Assembly (NCBI GenBank): GCA_001023535.1
Contig: CP011020.1
Coordinates: forward strand, 4,701,727-4,765,726
Direction of reading: 5' to 3'
Length of the DNA: 64,000 bases
Origin: Pseudomonas chlororaphis
GTDB taxonomy: Bacteria > Pseudomonadota > Gammaproteobacteria > Pseudomonadales > Pseudomonadaceae
In this document: one piece after another, positions 24,876-33,916 of the stretch
How the letters are laid out: every line of letters starts with the position of its first letter
How positions within the stretch are numbered: the first letter of the stretch is position 1
Position numbers and translations under genes: made by a program
The notes under the pieces: generated by a model
What the model was told of the DNA's origin: nothing
Database searches by the model: none
Seen by the model: only the letters and a program-made list of their open reading frames with translations

Positions 24876-27800
24876 ATGACCGTTGCCCTTAAGAAGCAGC
24901 TCGATGAAAGCCTGCGCGATGCGCTGTTGGCGCTTTACCTGAACAAGGTCGCGCCCGATCGGGACAGGATGAAACCCTACAAGATCAAGACCGCCCGGGA
25001 CCTCTACGAATTCTGGCTGCTGGACGTACTCGTCAGCCAGGACGTGCCCACCACCCCCGTGGCCTGCGCCATTGCCAGTTTGCAGCAGTACATCAACCGC
25101 ATCCTGATGAACCTGGAGCCCGGCTATGAGCCCGCCGACATCACCCCCGATCTGCGGCAAACCTGGCGCGACGAAATGCACCAGTACCCGACCTGGGCCG
25201 CCCACCAGCAGTTGCTTTACTTCCCTGCGATGTACCTCGACCCGAACCTGAGAGCCGACAAAAGCGCCAACTTCCAACAGCTGGAAAACGCCCTCAACCA
25301 GAACCAGATCCAACCCGACGCCGTTCAATCGGCGGTCATGGCGTACCTGACCCGATTCGAAGAAGTGGCCAACCTGAACATCCTCAACGGCTACATCGAT
25401 GGCGAGGACTACGCCAACAGCACCTACTATTTCATCGCCAAGTCCCGCAGCGAAAACAGCTACTTCTGGCGCTCACTGAACATGGCGCAGCGGCCCCTCG
25501 CGGGTGTGCCGACACAACCACCGGGCATCACGCCCAAGCTGGACCAGCCCGCCCCATACGCCTGGTCGGACTGGGAAAAAGCCGACCTCCCCATCCCCGA
25601 GAACGCGCCCGAGCATTCGGTGCGACCGGTCTGGTTCAACAATCGGCTGTTCGTTATCTGGGCCGAATGCATTCACCAGGACCCTTCAGCCTCCAGCGCC
25701 TCTTCGCAGGACGATACAACGGCAGCGAGCAAGCACCATCCGCTGTTGCGCCTGAGCTATTGCTTCAAAAAACACGATGGAACCTGGAGTACGCCGCGGG
25801 TGGCCCTGCAAGGCCATTGGGAAGACAGTTCCCTGGGCAACAAAGGCCTTGCGGCGATCAAGACGTTGCTCGTCACGGTCGCCGTGCATTATCGCCAAGG
25901 CTCGCGCGACTCGCTGTTTCTCGCCTTGCAGGGTTATGGATCACCGGCAGCGTCAGGCCTGGCCAGCGGCAAGGAGCTTGCCTTCAGACAGACGGTCTGC
26001 ATCGACAGGCACCTCAATCATGAACCGGGTCGCTCAACGGACGCGGACAACGCACAGCAACTCCTGAGCGCCGCCGCACAGCGTATCCAAGCCACAACGT
26101 CCACCAACCTCGAAATCACAGAAGTTGCCCTGCCCGGCAACCTGCCCCCCACTCTGTCGGATTTCGAAAGCGCCTATCGCGATCGCATCACGCTCACCTA
26201 CACCCGGCACGACTCCAGGCTCACGTTGCAAATGGCGGCCAACATCGACATGACCAGCGCAGGGAACATGGGGTACCTGCCGCGCAACGTAATGCGCTTG
26301 AGGGTAGAGAACGCCTTCAGTCTTGAACCTCGCCTGCAAATGAACCTGCTGTTCCCTGCCCAACGCCTGCCGCAGGCGCCCTACATGCGGCTTCATGGCG
26401 GTTCGAGCCTTAATCTCAGCAAGCTCCCCGTCGCCCTCGATCGAAGCTTCACGGTGTCCTTTTCGCACACGGCTGACGTTCTGAGAGACAGCGAACACAC
26501 GCCCAACATTACGCTCTCCAGCCAGACCAGCCTTGAGGGAAAATTCATCTCCACGGATGCCGTCAGACACCTGATCAAGGCCAGCCGGCGTAAGAACAGA
26601 AGCTCCTCCACCAGCGGTTCGCAAACCATGACCCTGCAGACCGAGCATGCCAAAACTTTTGACGTGGAACACGTCGCCGTGCTCTGCGATGAACCGCTGG
26701 ACAAGCAATACGTCGTCTTCCGGCAACCCGCCGCCTCATTAGACCGACCGCTGACCTACGCAGACCTGAGCATCGTGGCCGAGTCCGTTCCGGCCGAGCA
26801 TCTGCCGCCGTCCTTTGACTTCGAGTGGCCCGGCACCGATCCCGGCGGCGACGGCACCATCCTGCTTCTCGGGGTGGCGTTCGTCCACCCTCTCGATCCG
26901 ACAAGAAAGCTCTACTCCGTCCTCCGGGCCGTCACGCTCAAACGCCCCTTGAAACGCCAGCAACCGCCCGACATTACCCAGGTCACGGCGCCCGGCTTGG
27001 GGTCCACCCAGTTCATCGATTTCGCCAAGTCCACGATCAAAACCAGTGACGCCTCCAGTCGACGGCGCTCGCCGATCCGTTTGAACACCGTGTTCGCCGC
27101 CGAACTGATCCGGCGTACCGAGGACGGCCTGGATGAACTGTTCGACTGGACGACCCAACACCTGCAGGAACCCTCGATACCCGACGACCCGAACATCGCG
27201 ATGGATTTTCATGGCGCCTACGGCCGTTACTTCACCGAGCTGTTCCTCCATGTGCCATGGCTGGTCGCCCATCGCTTGAACGCCGAGCAGCGGTATGAGG
27301 AAGCCGAGCGCTGGTTGCGCTACGCCTTCGATCCGGATCGCAACCAGGATGAATGCTGGCGCAGCGTGCCGCTGGTCGATCGCGGCGTGCCGTCGTACGC
27401 CGATCAGGCGCCTCATGACCCGCACCAGATCGCCCTCAGTCATCCCGTGCACTTGTGCAAGGCGCTGTACTTCCTGTACCTGGACATCCTGATCAACCGG
27501 GGCGATGCCGCATACCGCGCCATGACACCAGACGGCCTCAGCGAAGCGAAGCTGTGGTACGTGCGTGTGCTCGACCTGCTGGGCCCGCGCCCGGCCGTTC
27601 GGCCAGTGGCGCCCTGGACGGCCCTCAGCCTGCAAACGTTGGTCGAAACACCCGACGACGACCTGCGCACCTTCGAGTACTCGCTGACCCGCCTGAACGA
27701 CCACCGCGCGTTGGTCCTTCGCGAAGGCAGTACACGCTCGACCCTGCCGGCCATCGATAGCCCGTATTTGCATCTGCCGTTCAACCCGCAGTTGCTCAGA

Positions 27801-29447
27801 GGCTGGGACACGGCCGAGAGCCGCCTGCACAACCTGCGGCACAACCTCGACATCGCCGGCAAGCCGCTGCACCTGCCGGTCATCGCGGCGCCGCTGGACC
27901 CTCGCGCCCTCTCCAGCACCCTGGCCCTGAACCTGGCGGACAGCGCAACGACCCGCCTGCCCACCGCCGCCATTCCCCCTTACCGCTTCACGACCCTGCA
28001 TAGCCACGCCCTGCAAGCGGTGGACAGCCTCAGCCAATTCGGCACCCTGTTGCTGTCGCTGATCGAACGCAAGGAAGAAGCCCAGTTGCAGGCCTTGCAG
28101 CAACAGCAAGCCTGGGACCTGGCGAAGCGCGCCGTCGACCTGCAACGCCAGGCCTTGAACATCGATCATCGTAACCGTCAGGCACTGGAGGCCACCAAAG
28201 GGATCGTCCAGGACCGAGCCCGCCATTACGGAAAACTGATGGAAGAGAACCTCAACGACTCGGAAAAACACGCCACTCAGTTCTACCTGGCCAGCGGCAG
28301 TGCCGAGCTCGCCGCCATGACCTGCCAGATCGCGGCAGGCGCCATGATGACGCTGCCCAACATCTTTGGCCTCGCCAACGGTGGCAGTCGCTGGGAAGGG
28401 CCAACGCTCGCCGCCTCGGCGGCGGCTCACAGCGCGGCCATCCTCGCCCGTACGGCAGCGGACCACTGCGAGCGTACAGCCTCGTTCAATCGTCGGTGGG
28501 ACGAGTGGCGCCATGCGTACGACCAGGCCCAACTCGAACTGGAGCAGCTCGACGCCCAACTGGCGCACTTCGCCGAGCAGGAAACCGCCACCCGCCTGCA
28601 ATTGCGCCTGGTCGAAGCGACCCTCGGCCAGGCCAAGGCCAACTACGATTTCCTGAGCAAGCGCTTCTCCAGGACGCAGCTGTACCAATGGCTCAACAGC
28701 CAGTTGGCCGTGGTCTATCGCCAGGCCTACGACGCAACCCTGAGCCTGTGCCTGGCCGCCGAAGCCTGTTGGCAATATGAGACCGCCGACTTCGACAGTC
28801 GCTTCATTCAACCCGGAGCGTGGCACACGACCTATCGAGGGCTCGGCGCCGGCGAGTCGCTGAAGCTGAACCTGATGAACATGCACGCCGGCTACCTGCA
28901 ACGCCATGAGCGCGAGCTGGAGATCCGCAAGACGGTGTCGCTGCGACACCTGAAGGACAAGACCCCGGCCAGCCACCTGAACAAACCATGGCCGCAGATG
29001 CTGGACAACCTGAAGAAAGGCGCGTGTGAGTTCGAACTGCCTCATCAGTTGTTCGAAGACGATTACCAGGGCCAGCAACATTACCTGCGGCGCCTCAAGA
29101 CCATCAGCGTGACCTTGCCGGCCGTCGTCGGTCCTTACGAAAACATTCGGGCCACGCTGACCCAGACCGCCAGCACGGTGTTCCTGTCGCCAGGTGACCG
29201 AGGCAAGGCCATGGAGAGCCGCCGCGCCAATCAGCAGATCGCCCTGTCGACAGGGATCGACGACAACGGTCTGTTTACCCTGAGCTTCAACGATGAACGC
29301 TACCTGCCGTTCGAATACACCGGTGCCATTTCCCAATGGCAGCTGACCTTCCCGAACCCCAAGGCGCAAAAAGACCTGCTGGAATCGCTGACCGACATCA
29401 TCGTGCACGTGAGCTACACGGCCAGGGTCGGCGGAGGTGCGCAATGA
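24876..29447 (+). CDS. Tc toxin A component, C-terminal half: channel and TcB-binding part (TcaB/YenA2-like)
   Basis: 1523 residues from the ATG at 24876, with AAGGA six bases upstream (an in-frame TTG at 24870 is less likely). The N-terminal third matches the TcA region with YYFIAKSRSENSYFWRSLN and similar beta-domain blocks. From about residue 1050 to 1270 there is a long helical coiled-coil (ERKEEAQLQALQQQQAWDLA) broken near 1145-1180 by a small-residue hydrophobic tip (CQIAAGAMMTLPNIFGLANG), as in the TcA pore. The C-terminus is the TcB-binding domain. The stop overlaps the TcB start. It forms the translocation channel into the target-cell membrane. Confidence 0.92.
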   Translation: MTVALKKQLDESLRDALLALYLNKVAPDRDRMKPYKIKTARDLYEFWLLDVLVSQDVPTTPVACAIASLQQYINRILMNLEPGYEPADITPDLRQTWRDEMHQYPTWAAHQQLLYFPAMYLDPNLRADKSANFQQLENALNQNQIQPDAVQSAVMAYLTRFEEVANLNILNGYIDGEDYANSTYYFIAKSRSENSYFWRSLNMAQRPLAGVPTQPPGITPKLDQPAPYAWSDWEKADLPIPENAPEHSVRPVWFNNRLFVIWAECIHQDPSASSASSQDDTTAASKHHPLLRLSYCFKKHDGTWSTPRVALQGHWEDSSLGNKGLAAIKTLLVTVAVHYRQGSRDSLFLALQGYGSPAASGLASGKELAFRQTVCIDRHLNHEPGRSTDADNAQQLLSAAAQRIQATTSTNLEITEVALPGNLPPTLSDFESAYRDRITLTYTRHDSRLTLQMAANIDMTSAGNMGYLPRNVMRLRVENAFSLEPRLQMNLLFPAQRLPQAPYMRLHGGSSLNLSKLPVALDRSFTVSFSHTADVLRDSEHTPNITLSSQTSLEGKFISTDAVRHLIKASRRKNRSSSTSGSQTMTLQTEHAKTFDVEHVAVLCDEPLDKQYVVFRQPAASLDRPLTYADLSIVAESVPAEHLPPSFDFEWPGTDPGGDGTILLLGVAFVHPLDPTRKLYSVLRAVTLKRPLKRQQPPDITQVTAPGLGSTQFIDFAKSTIKTSDASSRRRSPIRLNTVFAAELIRRTEDGLDELFDWTTQHLQEPSIPDDPNIAMDFHGAYGRYFTELFLHVPWLVAHRLNAEQRYEEAERWLRYAFDPDRNQDECWRSVPLVDRGVPSYADQAPHDPHQIALSHPVHLCKALYFLYLDILINRGDAAYRAMTPDGLSEAKLWYVRVLDLLGPRPAVRPVAPWTALSLQTLVETPDDDLRTFEYSLTRLNDHRALVLREGSTRSTLPAIDSPYLHLPFNPQLLRGWDTAESRLHNLRHNLDIAGKPLHLPVIAAPLDPRALSSTLALNLADSATTRLPTAAIPPYRFTTLHSHALQAVDSLSQFGTLLLSLIERKEEAQLQALQQQQAWDLAKRAVDLQRQALNIDHRNRQALEATKGIVQDRARHYGKLMEENLNDSEKHATQFYLASGSAELAAMTCQIAAGAMMTLPNIFGLANGGSRWEGPTLAASAAAHSAAILARTAADHCERTASFNRRWDEWRHAYDQAQLELEQLDAQLAHFAEQETATRLQLRLVEATLGQAKANYDFLSKRFSRTQLYQWLNSQLAVVYRQAYDATLSLCLAAEACWQYETADFDSRFIQPGAWHTTYRGLGAGESLKLNLMNMHAGYLQRHERELEIRKTVSLRHLKDKTPASHLNKPWPQMLDNLKKGACEFELPHQLFEDDYQGQQHYLRRLKTISVTLPAVVGPYENIRATLTQTASTVFLSPGDRGKAMESRRANQQIALSTGIDDNGLFTLSFNDERYLPFEYTGAISQWQLTFPNPKAQKDLLESLTDIIVHVSYTARVGGGAQ

Positions 29448-32400
29448 ACGAGCCCTCCGCGTTGCCGGTCACCGCCCCTTCCCTGCCCAAGGGTGGGGGC
29501 GCCATTCAAAGTATTGGCAAAGGATGGAGCCCCGTGGGCGCCCACGGTACGGCTGTCTATGAGATGGCCTTGCCCATCTCGCCGGGTCGCGGCTTTGCGC
29601 CGCCCCTGTCCTTGAACTACGCCAGTACGCTCGGCAACGGTGTGTTCGGCATCGGCTGGGGGCTGTCATTGCCCAGCGTGGCGCGACGCACCAGCCAGGG
29701 TGTGCCGGCCTACGGGCAAGACGACGAAATCATCGGGCCCACCGGGGTGGTGTGGCTGCCCGAGCGTGATGCGCAAGAGGCTGTCGCCTCGACCCGCGTC
29801 GACCACTACAACGAATTGGCGCTGGGGACGGTTTATACCGTCACCCGACACTTCCCCAGGACCGAAAACCGTTTCGACCGGATCGAGCATTGGGCTTCGC
29901 CAGGCGATACGCCGGGCTTCTGGCTGGTGCACGGTGCCGACGGCAGCCTCCACGTGTTCGGAAAGAGCCAGGCATCGCGGCGCGTCGATCCCGGGGATGC
30001 GCGCCGAGTCGGCGAATGGCTGCTGGAGGAAAGCCTGAACGCCCACGGCGAACATATCCTCTATCAATACCAGACAGACGCCACGGCCCAACGCTATTTG
30101 AGCCGGGTCAGCTATGGCAATTTCAAGGCCGACACGCAGCTCTATTCATGGACTGCGCAGCGGCTCACGGCCGTGCAATGGCACTTCGAACTGGTGTTCG
30201 ACTACGGTGAACGAACCACTGCCTATACAGAAAAGCCGCCGTATGAGGGCCGGCAGTGGCCGACCCGCAGCGATCCATTTTCCAGCTTCGCCTACGGTTT
30301 TGAATTACGCACCGAACGCCTGTGTCGCCAGGTCCTGATGTTTCACCGTTTCCCCGATGAACTGGGCGCGGCCCCCGTCCTGGTGCGGCGCCTGCTGCTT
30401 GACTATCGACAGACGCCCTTGGGTTATCAGCACTTGAGCGCCGCCCACGAACAGGCGTTCGCCGAAGACAAAACCGTCGAGCGACGCCCTCCCGTCGAGT
30501 TCAGCTACAGCGCATTCAAGCTCACGCTCGACCCCCTCGCCTGGCAGCGTTTTGCGGACATGCCGGGGCTCAACGACGGCCACAGCTATCAGTTAGTGGA
30601 CCTGTACGGCGAAGGCCTGTCGGGTGTGCTCCATCGAAACGAAAAAGGCTGGCATTACCGTGAACCCATGCGCGCCAAGGACAACGGCAACGAAGTGGCC
30701 TACGCGCCGTGGCGAACGCTCCCCAACCTCCCGGTAGCCGACACGGCAACATCGGTGCACCAGGCCTTGAGCGATCTCACGGGGGACGGTCGTTTGGACT
30801 GGCTCATCGCCCGGCCGCAAGTGAGCGGTTTCTTCTCCCTCGAAGCCGATCGAAGCTGGTCGGACTTCGCCACGTTCGAGGCATTTGCCCCAGAGTTCTT
30901 CAGTCCTCAAGGGCAGTTGGCCGATCTGATGGGGGACGGGCTCGGCGATCTGGCATTGATCGGCCCGCGTAGCGTTCGCCTGTACGCCAACCAACGAAAA
31001 TACGGTTTTTCACCGCCATTCGAGGTCCCCCGAGAAGCGCATGAAGACGCCCTGCCCGTGTTCACCGGCTCTGCCGGCGAACTGGTGGCTTTCAGCGACG
31101 TACTGGGCAGCGGCCAGCAGCACCTGGTGCGCATTCGTCATAACGAAGTGAAGTGCTGGCACAACCTCGGACGCGGACGCTTCGGCCAAGGCCGGGTGCT
31201 GGATTTCCCCGGGTTGGCCCACGAAAGCTTCGACGCCTCGCGTATTCGCCTGGCGGACCTGGATGGCTCCGGCGCCGTCGACCTGATCTACCTGCAAGCG
31301 GATCAGGCACTGATTTTCATGAACCGCTGCGGCCAGGGCTTCGCCCTCCCGGTGGCGCTGCCCTGGCCCGAAGAGCTGCGCTACGATCCGTTGTGCCAAG
31401 TGAGCGTCGCCGACCTGCAAGGGCTTGGCTGTTCCAGTCTGATCCTGAGCTCACCGCACATGAACTCGCAACATTGGCACTACGACTTCGTCAGCGCCAA
31501 ACCGTATCTGCTCACCGGCACCAACAACAACATGGGCGCCGACGACCGCATCGACTACCGCAGCTCGGCGCAGGAATGGCTGGATGAGAAACAGGAGAGA
31601 ATCGCTGCTGGCAAGCCACTCACTTGCCGCCTACCCTTGGCCCTGCACCTGGTGTGCAGTCAGACCCGCCTGGACGAAACCACCGGCAACCAGCTGACCC
31701 AGGCGTTCGCCTATCGCCAAGGTTACTACGACGGCAGCGAGCGGGAATTTCGCGGTTTCGGCCTGCTGCTGCAAACCGACACTCCAGCCAGCCCCGGCGA
31801 CAGCGACGCCCAGGACATCACCTCTCTGTGCCTGAAGAAAACCTGGTTTCACACCGGACGCCGAGTGGATCTGCCGCGAAACGGCTACAGCCGCGCAGAC
31901 AAGCAGGCCATGGCGCTGGGCAAGACATTGCTTTGCCAATACCAACCCGAGACGCAGCGCGACCGGATCATCGCCTCGCCAGACGCGACCACCGACCTGG
32001 AAATGGCCCGCGCCCTGTGTGGCCGCTTGCTGCGCAGCGAGGTCTTCGGCGTCGATGAACGCCGCAACGCTACCCGCCTCTATACGGTCCAGGAGCACCG
32101 TTACGGGCTGCGCCTGCTGCAAGCCCCCGACAACCATCGCCGCCAGGCCCGGATGCTGCCGCTGCTGCTGGAGTCGATCACGTATCAATACGACGGCTTT
32201 GTCGATGACCCGCAATGCCGGCACACCCTGAATCTGCAACACGACCTGTACGGTGCGCAGACCCGCAGCGTGGATGTCCATTACGCCCGACGAACAACCG
32301 CGAGCGACACCCCACCATTCAACGACGCCGACCAACAGCAGTGGTGGCACGACGCTCACGACCCGGCGCAGCAGCGCTACCAACTGAACGAAACCCGCGC

Positions 32401-33916
32401 CGAGTTCATTCACCTGCAAACAGCCCGGCAATGGCGACTCGGCCTGCCTTATCGCCAGCGCACCCAGGCCTTGCAGCGCCCCAAGGCCCCTGAAGACGAG
32501 GGGCTCGCCCCGCGGGACATCACGTTCGAAACACTCGATGACCGTGTGACAGCCACCATTTGGAACACCCAAGGCGTGCTCACAGGCCTGTCCGTGCAGC
32601 GCTATAAACAGGCGTCGAACGGAGCCATCTGGCCCGACGGCGTCGCCGACCTGCAGGCCCTGGTCGATCACCTGGAGCACGCCGAGCTGGATGAAAAGGC
32701 CCTGGAAGCCTTCCAGTCGCTGCCACAAGACGCCCGCCCTCAAGGAAAACTGCTGGAGCAAATCGGCTATCACCGAATGACCGACTTCCTGCCCGCGTCG
32801 GCGCCCGCAAGGCTCTGGTCGGTCAAGTGCGACTTCGCGAGCTACGCGCCGCTGGAAGGATTCTACAAGGTCAACGCCGTACAACCGAGCCAAAGCCAGG
32901 GGGTGACCCAGATCAGCTACGACCCGTATGCCTGCCGGGTCATCGCCTTCACGCTGCCCGATGGCTGCACCACCCAGGCTGTCCACGACTACCGCTCGCT
33001 GCAACCGGTGCGCATCACCGACCCCAACGGCAACGTCCAGGAAGCCTTGTTCGATGGGTTCGGGCAGGTCCTGGCCAGCTCTTTTCATGGCGATGAAGAT
33101 GGCACGCCCGCGGGCTTCAAGCCCCTCGCCCAGTTCAAGCGCCCTTCGTTCGAGCCTGCGGCGCAGGCCGTCCGCCGGGAAAGGGAAGCCGTGCAGGGCG
33201 CCGCCACGGCCCACTATTACGCGCCCTTCAGCTGGATGGGGCGGGTATCGACGGCCGCATTGGCCGACACCGACTGGCTGGCGCGTTGCGTAGCAAGAGG
33301 GGACCTGCTTGCCGACGGGCATCTCTGCGCGTCAGCCCGAACCCGGTTGTCGTCTGGCCGAGCACTGTCCGGCGACGACCTGAAGCTCAAAGACGAACTC
33401 GAGGCCTCAAGCCGAGAGCCCGTGCATGTCGCGACCCTGGTCGCCGACCGCTACCCCGATGACCCGCAGCAACAGATCCGCATTGCCATCACCCATTTCG
33501 ATGGCTTCGGTCGAACGTTGCAAAACAAACAACGGGTCGAGTCGGGCATGGCCTGTGTCGTCGACGCCAAAGGCGAACTGACCCTGGCAGATGGAAAGCC
33601 CAAGGCGCAGATCGCCGCGGTGCGCTGGCGTGTCAGCGAACGGGTGGAATACAACGGCAAGGGGTGGGTGGTGCGGGTCTATCGGCCTTACTTTGCCGAT
33701 CATCATCGCCACATCAACGACGCGCCCCTGCGCCAGTGCGGTCATTTCGACCAGCATGTCCACGACCCCCTCGGACGCCTGACCCACACGTGGCTCGCCC
33801 GGCAGGATGACCTTTGCTATTTGCGCCGCCACACGCGCCACCCCTGGTACAGCGTGGACGAAGACGAGAACGACACCTTGCAGGAGGTCATGTCGACCCG
33901 CGGGGGTGCTGCATGA
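29444..33916 (+). CDS. Tc toxin B component (TcaC/TcdB-like, SpvB domain)
   Basis: 1490 residues from the ATG at 29444, which overlaps the previous stop and has GGAGGT six bases upstream; the open frame upstream of it lies inside the A gene. The SpvB domain opens the protein (LPKGGGAIQSIGKGWSP; GFAPPLSLNYASTLGNGVFG). FG-GAP-like repeats follow (DLTGDGRLDWLI, DLMGDGLGDLALI, DLDGSGAVDLIYL), forming the propeller that docks on TcA. The TcB middle domains (NNNMGADDRIDYRSSAQEWL) and the YD/Rhs shell complete it. With TcC it builds the closed cocoon that holds the toxic cargo. Confidence 0.94.
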   Translation: MNEPSALPVTAPSLPKGGGAIQSIGKGWSPVGAHGTAVYEMALPISPGRGFAPPLSLNYASTLGNGVFGIGWGLSLPSVARRTSQGVPAYGQDDEIIGPTGVVWLPERDAQEAVASTRVDHYNELALGTVYTVTRHFPRTENRFDRIEHWASPGDTPGFWLVHGADGSLHVFGKSQASRRVDPGDARRVGEWLLEESLNAHGEHILYQYQTDATAQRYLSRVSYGNFKADTQLYSWTAQRLTAVQWHFELVFDYGERTTAYTEKPPYEGRQWPTRSDPFSSFAYGFELRTERLCRQVLMFHRFPDELGAAPVLVRRLLLDYRQTPLGYQHLSAAHEQAFAEDKTVERRPPVEFSYSAFKLTLDPLAWQRFADMPGLNDGHSYQLVDLYGEGLSGVLHRNEKGWHYREPMRAKDNGNEVAYAPWRTLPNLPVADTATSVHQALSDLTGDGRLDWLIARPQVSGFFSLEADRSWSDFATFEAFAPEFFSPQGQLADLMGDGLGDLALIGPRSVRLYANQRKYGFSPPFEVPREAHEDALPVFTGSAGELVAFSDVLGSGQQHLVRIRHNEVKCWHNLGRGRFGQGRVLDFPGLAHESFDASRIRLADLDGSGAVDLIYLQADQALIFMNRCGQGFALPVALPWPEELRYDPLCQVSVADLQGLGCSSLILSSPHMNSQHWHYDFVSAKPYLLTGTNNNMGADDRIDYRSSAQEWLDEKQERIAAGKPLTCRLPLALHLVCSQTRLDETTGNQLTQAFAYRQGYYDGSEREFRGFGLLLQTDTPASPGDSDAQDITSLCLKKTWFHTGRRVDLPRNGYSRADKQAMALGKTLLCQYQPETQRDRIIASPDATTDLEMARALCGRLLRSEVFGVDERRNATRLYTVQEHRYGLRLLQAPDNHRRQARMLPLLLESITYQYDGFVDDPQCRHTLNLQHDLYGAQTRSVDVHYARRTTASDTPPFNDADQQQWWHDAHDPAQQRYQLNETRAEFIHLQTARQWRLGLPYRQRTQALQRPKAPEDEGLAPRDITFETLDDRVTATIWNTQGVLTGLSVQRYKQASNGAIWPDGVADLQALVDHLEHAELDEKALEAFQSLPQDARPQGKLLEQIGYHRMTDFLPASAPARLWSVKCDFASYAPLEGFYKVNAVQPSQSQGVTQISYDPYACRVIAFTLPDGCTTQAVHDYRSLQPVRITDPNGNVQEALFDGFGQVLASSFHGDEDGTPAGFKPLAQFKRPSFEPAAQAVRREREAVQGAATAHYYAPFSWMGRVSTAALADTDWLARCVARGDLLADGHLCASARTRLSSGRALSGDDLKLKDELEASSREPVHVATLVADRYPDDPQQQIRIAITHFDGFGRTLQNKQRVESGMACVVDAKGELTLADGKPKAQIAAVRWRVSERVEYNGKGWVVRVYRPYFADHHRHINDAPLRQCGHFDQHVHDPLGRLTHTWLARQDDLCYLRRHTRHPWYSVDEDENDTLQEVMSTRGGAA

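Noticed and set aside
29336..29443. N-terminal extension of the Tc B protein upstream of 29444
   Set aside because: It lies inside the A gene in another frame; the ATG at 29444 has a strong ribosome site and begins the family-typical sequence.
26739..29444. Very long leftward open frame antisense to the Tc A gene (also at 31631-33322)
   Set aside because: Long antisense frames are common in high-GC genes; these have no recognisable domain and overlap strongly supported Tc genes.
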